Source: Blastomyces gilchristii SLH14081 (taxonomy: Eukaryota; Ascomycota; Eurotiomycetes; Onygenales; Ajellomycetaceae). From it: 64,000 nucleotides of DNA. Where the stretch lies: the NCBI RefSeq assembly GCF_000003855.2, contig NW_003101678.1, positions 1,592,470 to 1,656,469 of the forward strand, given 5' to 3'. Of the stretch, positions 32,990 to 44,470 are shown piece by piece (the first letter of the stretch is position 1; every line of letters starts with the position of its first letter). Below the pieces are notes generated by a model. The model was not told the origin of the DNA. It saw only the letters and a program-made list of their open reading frames with translations, and did not search any database. The translations under genes and the position numbers were made by a program.

Positions 32990-35900
32990 CTGATAATCAA
33001 TATAATCATGTCTAATGATAATATTGAACTCACAAGTATGAGCATAGAGATGATATCACAGTGACTTTAAGCAATGTTGAAATTACAACAGTAACAGATA
33101 GCAGACATGCATGTGACTCAACAACTTCAATACAAAGAGATTCAATGATTAACTCATACAATTTCAACACTTTCAGAATTGAATACAAAAGCACTGAAAG
33201 AACACTGAGATACTCTTATATATTTCAATACTTTCAATCTCACTCTCTACTCATCATGAAGAATGAAAATACTCATGAAACTGAGTGTAGATGAAGATTT
33301 CATCAGTTTATTAATCAATCAAGATTAGTATATCAATGAATGATTGAAGAATTGTGTGAAACAGAAGTTTCATTCATGAATAAAAGTATGTGAATCAGTG
33401 TTGTGAATATCTGATAATATTATGAAATATCTTAATATTCTGTTTCAAGACACTGTCATGTAATAGAAAGTATTAGATTGATTACAGAGCATCTGACAGA
33501 GAAACACTTCTCTTACAACATTCATTTCTAATTTCAACATCAAGATTCTAGAAGCAGGTGATCAATCTTGAGAGAATTGAATAAAGATTAGTATGTTTAA
33601 GAAGATATTGACTTTCAAACTCTTACAGACTCTTATAAATGTAGACAAAGACCAGACTTATGAAGGCTTCTGCACACAGCTTCAGACATTGAATGATCAT
33701 CTTATCAAGCTTAAGAGTATACAGAACAGTGACAGAAGATGTTATATCTCAGTCACTTATACACCTGCACTGAAGAACAATGATGCAGAGATCATGAACT
33801 GAATAGATTCAAATGTCTATGCATAAGCAAGAGTTTTCACTGTTCAAACAGGCTTCTAAGTCCCTGAAATCACTTCTGAAGAAGTCACTGATCAATGTCA
33901 ATGTGAAGTGTGTATTAACTGTAACTGATCAGAACACATTGCTTTCAACTATCAATTAATCTATGTGTCTTCATACTTAAGAGAAAGATCAGTGCCTTCT
34001 TGTTCAAAGAATAAATCAGTGCCTGTTCACATCAATCACATTACATTAGAGAAAGATTCAGAAGATAACTATGAGAATATCTCAATGAAACAGGGAAAAG
34101 ATTAGCTTCTGTTCAAATTCACAAACAGAAGCTTGAAGAGATTGAATGACAACAATTTGAAGAGAAGATGACAATGAATGCAATTCTTATATCTACTGTG
34201 ATTGATAACATGTATAATATGAAAGTCATGATAGACAGCAGTCTATACTACTATACAATGATTAAATCTTCAGTTGTGAGATATTATAACCTTCAGTAGA
34301 TTCTCTTATTAAAACCTCAACTTCTTACAGAATTTGATGATTCAAAAGATATTTACATCTGTTACATAATGAAACTAAATATAGATATCAGAGAACATCA
34401 GTGTGAAGACATCTATATATATGAAGTTGATAATCTTGATTATAATCTTATATTAGAACTTATCTGACTATCTGAACAAGGCATCTTATTGAATACTTAA
34501 AACAGAAGTTTAATATTCTCTAACAAAGATAGAGTTCATGAGAATGACACTCACAAGACTATAAATCTGACACAGATCTCTATCAACATCTATAAAATGC
34601 TCAGAAAAAGAAGTCACTGAAAGAATCACTGATAACAGAATTATATATCAATCTATTTCATCAGTCTGACTGATATTAAAAAGACTCTAGAAAAGTTATT
34701 CTATATTATAATAACAGATTCTCATATAAAACTTTCTCAATAATATCATGAATATCTAGATGTCTTCTGATATGATAATAATACTACAAATCTACCTCTC
34801 TTATGAGATTCAGAAGTGAATCACAGTATTAAGTTGAAAAAGAAGAACAGTAAGAACTCTGAATTACTATAAGATTCTCTTTATAACATGTTCTGAGATG
34901 AACTTCTTCTTCTTTGAAAGACACTTAATAATCTATTAAATAAAGAATTCATACATATTAGTAACTCTTTCACTGCAGCCTCTATTCTCTTTGCAAAGAA
35001 ACCAGGTGAAGAACTCCAGTTCTGCATGAATTATTGAGAATTGAATAGATTAATAAAGAAGAACTGTTATTCTTTATCTCTTATTAATGAAACTCTAGCT
35101 TGCATTGAATAAGCTCAATGATTTATAAAGTGAGATGTCATTACTAAGTTTTATAAAATCTGCATCACTGAAGAAGATGAGTGACTTACAGCATTCTGAA
35201 CATAATATGATCTCTTTGAATAAGTAGTCACACTCTTTGAACTGGTCAACACTCTCAGTACATTTCAGAAGTATATTAACTGAGCACTTCAAGATTTTCT
35301 TGATGAATTCACATCTATATATCTTGATAACATTCTCATCTTCACTGATGAATTCAGAAAAGAATATCAAGAATATGTGTGAAAGATATTATAACAGCTA
35401 TAAGAAGCAGAACTACTAATAGATATTAATAAGTGTGATTTTAAAGTCAAGAGTATCAAGTATCTGAGTTTTATTATAGAAGCTAGTAAGAGAATTCAAA
35501 TGAATTCTGAGAAAGTCTCTATTATTCTTAAATGAGAAGCTTCATATACTGTGAAAAATATATAAAGCTTTATTGAATTTACTAACTTCTATCAGCAATT
35601 TATATAAAACTTCTCAGATATTATAAGATCACTTACAGATCTCACTAAGAAAGACTCAGTATTTCAATGATCAGCAGATACTGAAGCTGCATTTATACAG
35701 ATGAAGAAGATGTTTATTAATATCTCTCTACTGATAATATTTAATTCTAATCATAAGATAGTTGTTAAGGCTGATTTCTCTGACTATATAACAGAAGAAG
35801 TGATACTATAATATAATAATAAAGATGTTCTACAATTATATATCTTCATGTTTAAGAAACTGAGTCTCACTGAATGCAATTATGAGATCTATGATAAGAA

Positions 35901-36393
35901 ACTTCTCACAATTATACACTGTTTAGAAGAATAAGACTCTGAACTCTGAAGTATCTTCAAATTTGAGATAGTCACAGATCATAAGAATCTCAAATACTTC
36001 ATAACTACTTATAAACTTATTAAATAACAGATATGATAATCTGAGTTTCTAAGCTGCTTTCATTTTATAATACACTACTGTTCTGACAGTCAGAACTCAA
36101 TAATAGATACTCTCTTATAATAAGAGTAAGATATGTTATCTGATGTAACAGATACTCACTGAATAAACTGAGAGTACTGACTCTTAAATCTGAAGATACT
36201 AGTTAATCAAGATGAAACAGCTCACAGTACTATACATACTTCTCTGATTAGAACTGATATTAATATCTTCACTTCTTCTACACTGAATGAACTGTGATAT
36301 ACAGCAGCTTAGACTGATAAACTTCTTTAGACTCTTATTAAAGCAGTATATCAAGAAGCACTCTGATTTTCTCCAGAACTACATATAAGAATC
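32990..36393 (+). pseudogene. Copy B gag-pol, left part
   Basis: Co-linear with copy A and copy C: conserved gag segment at 33593-33802, a degenerate zinc knuckle near 33910-33950, protease DSS near 34230, reverse transcriptase around 34930-35460 and RNase H near 35740-35780. The reading frame stops abruptly at the insertion point in the region leading into integrase, and resumes at 47800. Confidence 0.65.
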
Positions 36394-37141
36394 GCCAGCG
36401 TGGCCCAGTTGATAAGACTGGTAACCAAGGCCGCACACATTAGAGGTGCGTGGGTTCGAATCCCACTGCTGGCACCTGCCACTTCTTACCCATGAAAGCC
36501 CTCATGTAATAGAGGCTGAGCCTAATTAGTAAGGCTTGGTACGGGGTAGAACTTCCTACTGCAAGCTAAGTCACTAGTTAAGTGAGATTCTGTGAACACT
36601 CATCAGGGCCAGTATAAGATGTCAATGTCTCACTATTCTACTATGCACCTGTCAAGGTTCTAATGATATAGAGTCAAGCCTAATGTAGTAGTTATATACT
36701 ACTTAAGTGAGTCCCTAACTAGGGCTGTCATCAGAGCCTAGCTCCTCTTCAAATACAGAGAATGATTTTGAAAATCACTTAACTAGCAGGCCTAGATGTG
36801 TATCTAGGCTCTAGACAGGGCACTCTGATAGGCTAGAGCCTGCAAGCTCACTGTCAAGCCCTAATACTGACAGAGAGGACTGCAGTCATTAAGCCTATAA
36901 TTAGTCCCTAACACAGAGTGAGGCCATGACAGCTGATTGATAGGCTTATGAGCATCTAATGAGGCCGAGATCAGCAACCGGAAGCTTGGTGTGTACATTA
37001 CCAAGTGGGCGGTGACAGCCACTAACTAACACCCCTGGAAATTAGTGGCTGGCCCGAGAGGATGGACACGGTGGTCGGTTAATTATAGAGGGTTAAATAT
37101 AATTAGCTTAAGATGCATCCTGCGGGTGACTAGCACCCGTA
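36394..37141 (+). mobile_element. tRNA-headed SINE-like module (best-preserved copy)
   Basis: The first 80 bases form a tRNA-like head: acceptor arms GCCAGCG and TGCTGGC pair over seven positions, the T-arm GTGGG/CCCAC encloses a standard TTCGAAT loop (B-box GGTTCGAATCC), and the A-box reads TGGCCCAGTTGATAAG. A long variable arm (GCAC...GTGC) recalls Leu/Ser tRNAs. The anticodon arm appears collapsed (CTGGT next to ACCA), so it is unlikely to be a working tRNA. The remaining 665 bases are non-coding, with local stem-like segments, and share blocks with 28179-28933. CpG and GG are retained much better than in flanking DNA. There is no 3' A-tail; it runs straight into the LINE. Confidence 0.7.
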
Positions 37142-38756
37142 GTCTCTGAAGTAAGAGTAGCAGGTTTGAAAATGAGAGTTCATGAATACAAAGACTCAAA
37201 AATGAATCTCAAAGCTCAAACACAGTGTTCAAACTGTCAAAGATATGAACACTTTGCAATCTCCTGTTTCAGGGACTCAAAATGTGCATTCTATGTCAGA
37301 GATCATAAAACTAGTGAGTATAAATGTGAAACATGCTTAAAAAGAGATGAAATATGTTAATATACTCTGCTTAAATACTCTAATTATAAAGAAAAACATG
37401 CATCTAGCTCAAAAGAATGTATGTTTACTTCAAGAACTCAAAAGAACTGAAGAAAAGATGAAGCTCAAAGCAAATTTAGAACTGAAGAGAATAGTCAAGC
37501 TAGTAAACTCATAACTGTAAACTTAAAAAGAAGAAACTCTCAATTATTTAAATCTTCAAACTTCAATTCTTCAGCTAAATGTAAATAGAATTTGAATTCT
37601 CAAACTTCTGTTAAGATTAGAGAATTGAGAAATGACTCTGATAATAAACTAGATATAATATAAGCAGTTGAGATTTCTACTTTTCAGAATAGTTATAATC
37701 TACTATCTAATGATAGTGATTAGATTCTACTCTACTCTCTTTTAGTATAAATATACAATAAAAATAATAAAAAAAGTTTAAAAACTCTTCAAAAATCATA
37801 TTTATTCAAAATAATATGAATAGAAACTCAAGTTGTATTTATTCTTATCTTCAAATTATATTTGAATAAAAAGTTAATTTTATACTTCTTCAGAAGCTGA
37901 ATTTTGATGCTGAGTAAAAATATGTTATTTCTCATTCAAGCTACTACTACTTTATATCTTAAAAGTCTGAGATAAAGTCAAGAGTAGTAATCTATGAAAG
38001 AAAGAGATCAAGATATCAATTTAATCTAAGATTTAATATTATGTCTGACTCTGATATTCTGATGAGTGATATTATAGATAAAGAGAATGAGTTTGATACT
38101 ATACAGCTTATAAATATTTATAATAAAAAGTTATTAAAGAAAAATAATAACATCTGAATAATTAATAGAGAGTTTCTGAACATAACTTTATCAAGAAACT
38201 TTATAATTGTAGGAGATTTCAATGCACATTATCTCTGATAGAATTCAGAATATAAAAGAGCAGTAAGAGCTGATAATCTGATTGAATAAATCTTTAAATA
38301 TTCAATAGATTTAGTTAACAAGTCTGATCAACAAACATTCTTTAGAAAAGATATGAAACAGAAATCTATTATAGATCTAATCTTCATATCATAAAATCTA
38401 ATGAAAAAAAGACTTGTAAACTGATTTATTGATTCAAATAAGACATCAGAATCAAATCATGAGATTATTCAATTTGATATTGAACTGAGTGAGGAATAAA
38501 TGAGTGAAAACTCTCTTCTCTCTAATCAGTTTAACTTTGAAAAGGCTGACTGAAAGACAGTTGAAGAAAGCATAAAACTGTTAAAATCTGAAAGACAGAG
38601 TAAGCTATATTGAAATCCTGATCAAGATATCTCAAATGAAATGCTTGAGAATAGAGTGAAGCTCATTACATCTATTATTCTAGCAAGTGTTAAAGACAAT
38701 ATTTCAAAGAGAAAGTCTTCTGAGTATTCAAAACCTTGATGAAATGAGAATATCAC
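37142..38756 (+). pseudogene. LINE copy 2, ORF1 C-terminal part and start of ORF2
   Basis: Co-linear with LINE copy 1 from about 11311. It includes the zinc knuckles (CSNCQRYEH near 37228, and CAFYVRDHK with one Cys lost near 37285) and the endonuclease (GDFNAHYL near 38215, better preserved than in copy 1). The ORF1 stop/ORF2 start point of copy 1 (ATGA) reads ATAA here, with the ATG lost. Confidence 0.75.
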
Positions 38757-39089
38757 TGTGGCGGGCTGCGCCCGATCAATCATATAGACTATTCCATTAC
38801 ACTCCATAGATTCTTCCATTCCCGATCGCCGATCCGCGGCCGCTACGAACGCGCGTAGTGTATGCTCCGATTCTCAGCCATTCCTGATCACCGATCCTCA
38901 GCCGCTACAGACGCGTGCATATTCTTCCACCTCGAAGCTCCACCATGTACACCACCACATACACATATAAATATTCATCTCAATTGCTAATTCTCACACT
39001 TTCTCTTTCTTTCCTTCTTTAATGTTTTTATCTTTGTTATATAAGATCTATCAATATTATACCAATCTATTCAGTATAGGCCTCTTACA
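38757..39089 (+). repeat. 5' LTR of copy C
   Basis: 333 bp, TGTGGCGGGCTGCGCCC...CTCTTACA. It is the least mutated LTR of the family, keeping strings such as CCGCGGCCGC near 38832. Confidence 0.9.
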
Positions 39090-39369
39090 CTATAAAAATA
39101 TTCATTATCTTCTCATCAGAAATGATTATTTATCAAGAGATATTCAAATGTATAACAATGCATAAGAAATAGAGAAACAGTCAAACAGTTAAGCAGACAC
39201 TGAGTTCTCAGATAGAAGCTTGCTCATCAGTTACTCTGACCTCATAACAAGATCTTACAAAGAGAATAAGATCTTATAAGAGAATATCAGTGAAAGACCT
39301 GAGAGTTCTGACACTCAGATTTATGAGAATATAATTACACTTCTTCAGATTTCACAGATATTATACATT

Positions 39370-42300
39370 CAATAATCAATATAATCATATCTAATGATAA
39401 TATGAAATTCTTGAACACGAGTATAGATATGATATCACAGTGACTTTAAGCAATATTGAAATTACAACAACAATAAATAGCTAATATACATACAACTCAA
39501 CAACTTCAATACAAAGAGATTCAATAATTAATTCATATGATTTCAATATCTACAGAATCAGATACAAAAGCACTGAAAGAATGCTTAGATACTTCTGTAT
39601 ATTTCAATACTTCTGATCTCACTCTCTACTCATCATGAAGAATGAAAATGCTTATGAAACTAAGTATAGATGAAGATTTTATCAGTTCATTAATTAATCA
39701 AGATTGATATATTAATAAACAATTGAAGAATTATGTGAAACAGAAGTTTCATTCATGAATAAAAGCATGTGAATCAGTGTTATAAATATCTGATAATATT
39801 ATTAAATATCTTGATATTCTGTTCTGAGACACTGTTATATAACAGAAAGCATTAGATTGATTACAGAGTACTTAACAGAGAAATACTTCTCTTACAACAT
39901 TCATTTCTGACTTCAACATCAAGATTCTAGAAGTAGATAATCAATCTTGAAAGAATCAAATGAAGACTAGCATGCTTAAAAAGACATTAACTTTTGAACT
40001 CTTACAGACTCTTGTAAGCATAGATGAAGATCAGACTTATGAAGACTTCTGCACACAGCTCTGAACAATGAATAACTGTCTTATCAAGCTCAAGAATATA
40101 CAGAACAGTGATAGAAGATATTACACCTCAGTAACTTATACACCTGCATCAAGGAATAACAATGATGCAGATGTCATAGATTGAATAGACTTAAATGTCT
40201 ACACACAAGCAAGAGTCTCCGCTATTCAGACAGGCTTTCAAGTCCCTGAAATCACTCTTAAAGAAGTCACTGATTGACATCAATGTGAAGTATACATCAA
40301 CTGTAACTGATCAGAACACATTGCTTTCAACTGCTGATCAATCTATGTGTCTTCATACTCAAGAGAAAGATCAGTACCTGTTCATGTCAATCACATTATA
40401 GTGAAGAAAGATTCAGAAGATAACTACAAGAATATCTCAGTGAAACAGAGAAAAGATTAACTTCTGTTCAAATTTGTAAACAGAAGCTTGAAGAGATTGA
40501 ATAACAATAATTTGAAGAGAAGATAACAATGAATGTGATTCTTGTATCTACTGTGATTGATAACATGTATAATATGAAAGCTATGATAGACAGCAGTCTA
40601 TGTTACTATGCAATGATAAAATCTTCAGTTGTAAGATGTTATAATCTTCAGCATATTCTTCTATTAAAACCCTGACTTCTCACAGGATTTGATGATTCAA
40701 AGGACATTTGTACTCATTACATGATGAAGCTGATCATAGATGTGAGAGAACATCAGTGTGAAGATATCTATGTATATGAAGTTGATAATCTTGATTATAA
40801 TCTTATATTAGAACTTGCCTGACTATCTGAACAAGGCATCTTATTAAATACTTGAAATAGAAGCTTAATATTTCTTAACAATAATAGAGTTCATGAAGAT
40901 GACATTCACAAGATCATGAATCTGACACAGATCTCTGTCAACACATATGAAATACTCTGAAAAAGAAGTCATCATCAAAATTATTAACAGAGTCACTGAT
41001 AAGTTCACTGATAGCAGAACTATGTATCAATCTATTTCATCAGTCTGACTGATATTAAAAAGACTCTAGAAAAGTTATTCTGTATTATAATAACAGATTC
41101 TTATATAAAACTCTCTCAATAATATCATGAATATCTAGATATCTTTTAACAAGATAATATTATGAATATATCTCTCTTACAAGATTCTGAAGTGAATCAC
41201 AGTATTAAGTTAGAGAAAAAGAATGATAAGAACTCTGAACTGTCATGAGACCCTCTTTATAATATGTTCTAAGATGAACTTCTTCTTCTTTAAAAGACAC
41301 TCAATAATCTATTGAATAAAGAATTCATACATATTAGTAACTCTTTCACTGCAGCTCTCATTCTCTTTGCAAAGAAACTAGATAAAGAACTTTAATTCTG
41401 TGTGAACTACTGAGATCTGAACAGATTGACAAAGAAAGATTAATATTCTTTATCTCTTATCAATGAAACTCTAGCACAGATCAGACAAGCTCAATGATTT
41501 ATAAAACTGGATATCATCATCACATTTCATAAAATTCATATTACTGAAGAAGATAAATAGCTTATAGTATTCTGAACATGTTATAATCTCTTTGAATAAA
41601 TAGTCACACTCTTTGAACTAGCTAACATCTTCAATATATTTCAGAAGTATATCAACTGAATACTCTGAGATTTTCTTAATAAGTTTGTATCTGCTTATCT
41701 GAATAACATTCTCATCTTCACTGATGAATTCAGAAAAGAATATCAAGAATATATGTGAAAGATATTACAAAAGCTATGAGAAGCAGAACTACTAATAGAT
41801 ATTGATAAGTGTGATTTTAAAGTCAAGAGTATTAAGTATCTGAGTTTTATTATAGAAGCTAGTAAGAGAATTCAAATGAATTCTGAGAAAGTCTCTATCA
41901 TTCTTGAATGAGAAGCTTCATATACTGTGAAAGATATATAAAGCTTCATTGAATTTACTAACTTCTATCAGCAATTTATATGAAACTTCTCAGATATCAT
42001 AAGATCACTTACAGATCTTACTAAGAAAGACTCAGTATTTCAATGATCAGCAGACACTGAAGCTGCATTTATACAGATAAAGAAGATGTTTATTAATATC
42101 TCTCTACTAATAATATTTAATTCTGATTATAAGATAGTTATTGAAGCTGATTTCTCTGACTATATAACAGAAGAAGTGATATTATAATATAATAATAAAG
42201 ATGTTCTATAATTATATGTCTTCATATCTAAGAAACTGAGTCTCACTGAATGCAATTATAAGATCTATGATAAGAAACTTCTTATAATTATACACTATTT

Positions 42301-44050
42301 AGAAGAATGAGACTCTGAACTCTGAAGTGTCTCTGAATTTGAGATAGTCACAGATTATAAGAATCTCAAATACTTCATAACTATCTATAAACTTACTGAA
42401 TAATAGATGTAATAATCTGAGTTTCTAAGCTACTTTCATTTTACAATACACTATCATTCTGGCAGTCAGAACTCAATAACAGATGCTCTCTCATGACAAG
42501 AGTAAGATATATTATTCAATATAACAGATACTCACTGAATGAACTGAGAGCATCAGCTTTTAAATCTGAAGATACTAGTTAATCAAGATAAAACAGCTTA
42601 TAATATCATATATACTTCTCTGATTAGAACTGACATTGATATCTTCATTTTCTCTACACTGAATGAACTGTGATATACAGCAGTTCAGACTGATGAACTT
42701 CTTCAGACTCTCATTAAAGTAGTATATTAAGAAGTACTCTGATTCTTCTCAGAACTATATATAAGAACTAATATCTCAGAATATTTAATCAATGATAATA
42801 ACATTCTATGATTCTATAAATAATGCTGAGTCTCTCACTCTGAATTCTTACACACTCAGATAATGCAAGAGATGTATAATTTATATATAATCAGTTATTC
42901 AGACTGTGAATAACTGTATAAAATAGTCTTCTGAGAATTCTACTGATCTGAGATATTAAACAGTATCAGATGCTTTGTCTGAAACTGCAATCACTGTTCT
43001 TCTATTATCTTATGAAAGAACTGTAGAAAAGATCTACTGAAATCACTTAATATTTCTGATATAATCTGATAAGATGTAGTAATTAACTTCACTATTAATC
43101 TATCTGAGAGCAAGAGTTGTAGAAACATTCTGATTATCATTGACTGACTAAGTAAGAGTGTAATATTAGAATCTTATAATAAGATGAATACTGAACAAGT
43201 CACTGAAGTCTTCTTACAGAGTTCATTCTATCAGATATATAAGTTGCTGAGATTAATAGTATTAGATTAAGATCATTAATTCATGAGTACTCTCTGAACA
43301 AGAATCTGTTAAGTTCTCAAGATTATATATTATCTGTTAACTATCTATCACTCTGAGATCAATGATGCATCAGAACAGACAATTCAGACTGTAAAGAATT
43401 ATTTTCATAAGTTCTGTAATCACTTATAAGATGATTGATATAATCTTCTTCTACATACAGAGATCACTATTAACAGTTGAGATGCTATTTTAACAGATAT
43501 AAGCTCATTCTTTCTTACATACAGATACTATATGAAAGTGTTAAATCTTCTAGAGATTACACAGTTCACACTGAATCTCTGCAGTTCAATTCAGATTGCT
43601 GATAATATAGTAATGAAGCTCTGAGATACTTATAACTAAGTAGAAGTCTTCATGACAATTATGAAACAAGATTAAGAAGATTAAATCAATATCTGATAAG
43701 ATCTCACAGAGTAGTATAAGATAGAAGATCTTGTATAATTGAATCTCAAGAACATACAAATCACACATTCATCTCATATACTAGACTACTGTCATGTCAG
43801 GTATAAAGTGATAGAAGTTCTAGATAGTCATAACTATTATCTTGATACATCATCAGAGATTTATAATATATTTCATACAAGCTTGCTTCACTGTACTATC
43901 ACTGATTCATTCTCTTCTCAGCTGACTTCTGACTGACAACTGCCAGACATCATAGAAGAAGATAATGAGCTTGAGTGAGAGATTGAAGATATTCTTAATA
44001 AGAGATTCTGCAGCTGTAGCTGATAATATCTTATGAAATGAGTCAGCTAT
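39370..44050 (+). pseudogene. Copy C gag-pol remnant
   Basis: Domains in order: gag (to about 40410, with a zinc knuckle whose first Cys has become Tyr near 40290), protease (DSS near 40590), reverse transcriptase (41310-41870), RNase H (near 42120-42160), integrase with a CxxC zinc-finger remnant near 42990 and core to about 43500, and a tail near 43740-43990. Trp codons read TGA throughout. The product cannot be made. Confidence 0.7.
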
Positions 44051-44137
44051 AATCAACTGATCTGAACTTCAAGTTCTGTATTATCTGAAACAGTGATTCT
44101 TGACTAATGAGAACTGCTTCTGAAAAGAGGGGACTAA

Positions 44138-44470
44138 TGTGACAGGCTGTGCCTGATCAATTATATAGACTATTTCATTACACTTCATAGATTCTTTCAT
44201 TCTCAATTGCTGATTCATGGTCACTATGAACGCGCGTAGTATACACTTCAATTCTCAGCCATTCCTGATCACTGATCCTCAGCCGCTACAGACGCGCGCA
44301 TATTCTTCCGCCTCGAAGCTCCACCATGTACGCCACCACATACATGTATAAATATCTATCTCAATCACTAATTCTCGCACTTTCTCTTTCTTTCCTCCTT
44401 TAACATTTTTATCTTTGTTATATAAGACCTATCAATATTATACTGATCTATTCGGCGTAGGCCTCTTACA
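44138..44470 (+). repeat. 3' LTR of copy C
   Basis: Same length as the 5' LTR. The differences that I checked over the first 120 bases are transitions of the C-to-T/G-to-A type. Confidence 0.9.

Larger units (their letters stand above)
38757..44470 (+). mobile_element. Ty3/Gypsy retrotransposon, copy C (innermost)
   Basis: Complete 5,714-bp element with two 333-bp LTRs and target duplication ATCAC (38752-38756 and 44471-44475). The flanks rejoin exactly to the LINE ORF2 sequence seen uninterrupted in copy 1 near 12930. A polypurine tract AAAAGAGGGGA precedes the 3' LTR. gag, protease, RT, RNase H and integrase are all present but full of stops. It is the youngest insertion in this nest by position. 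No TGG-type tRNA primer-binding site is obvious just inside the 5' LTR. Confidence 0.9.

Noticed and set aside
36394..36475. A functional tRNA gene with a perfect B-box.
   Set aside because: The anticodon arm is collapsed, no T-run terminator follows, and the sequence continues into a 665-bp body that was inserted together with a LINE.
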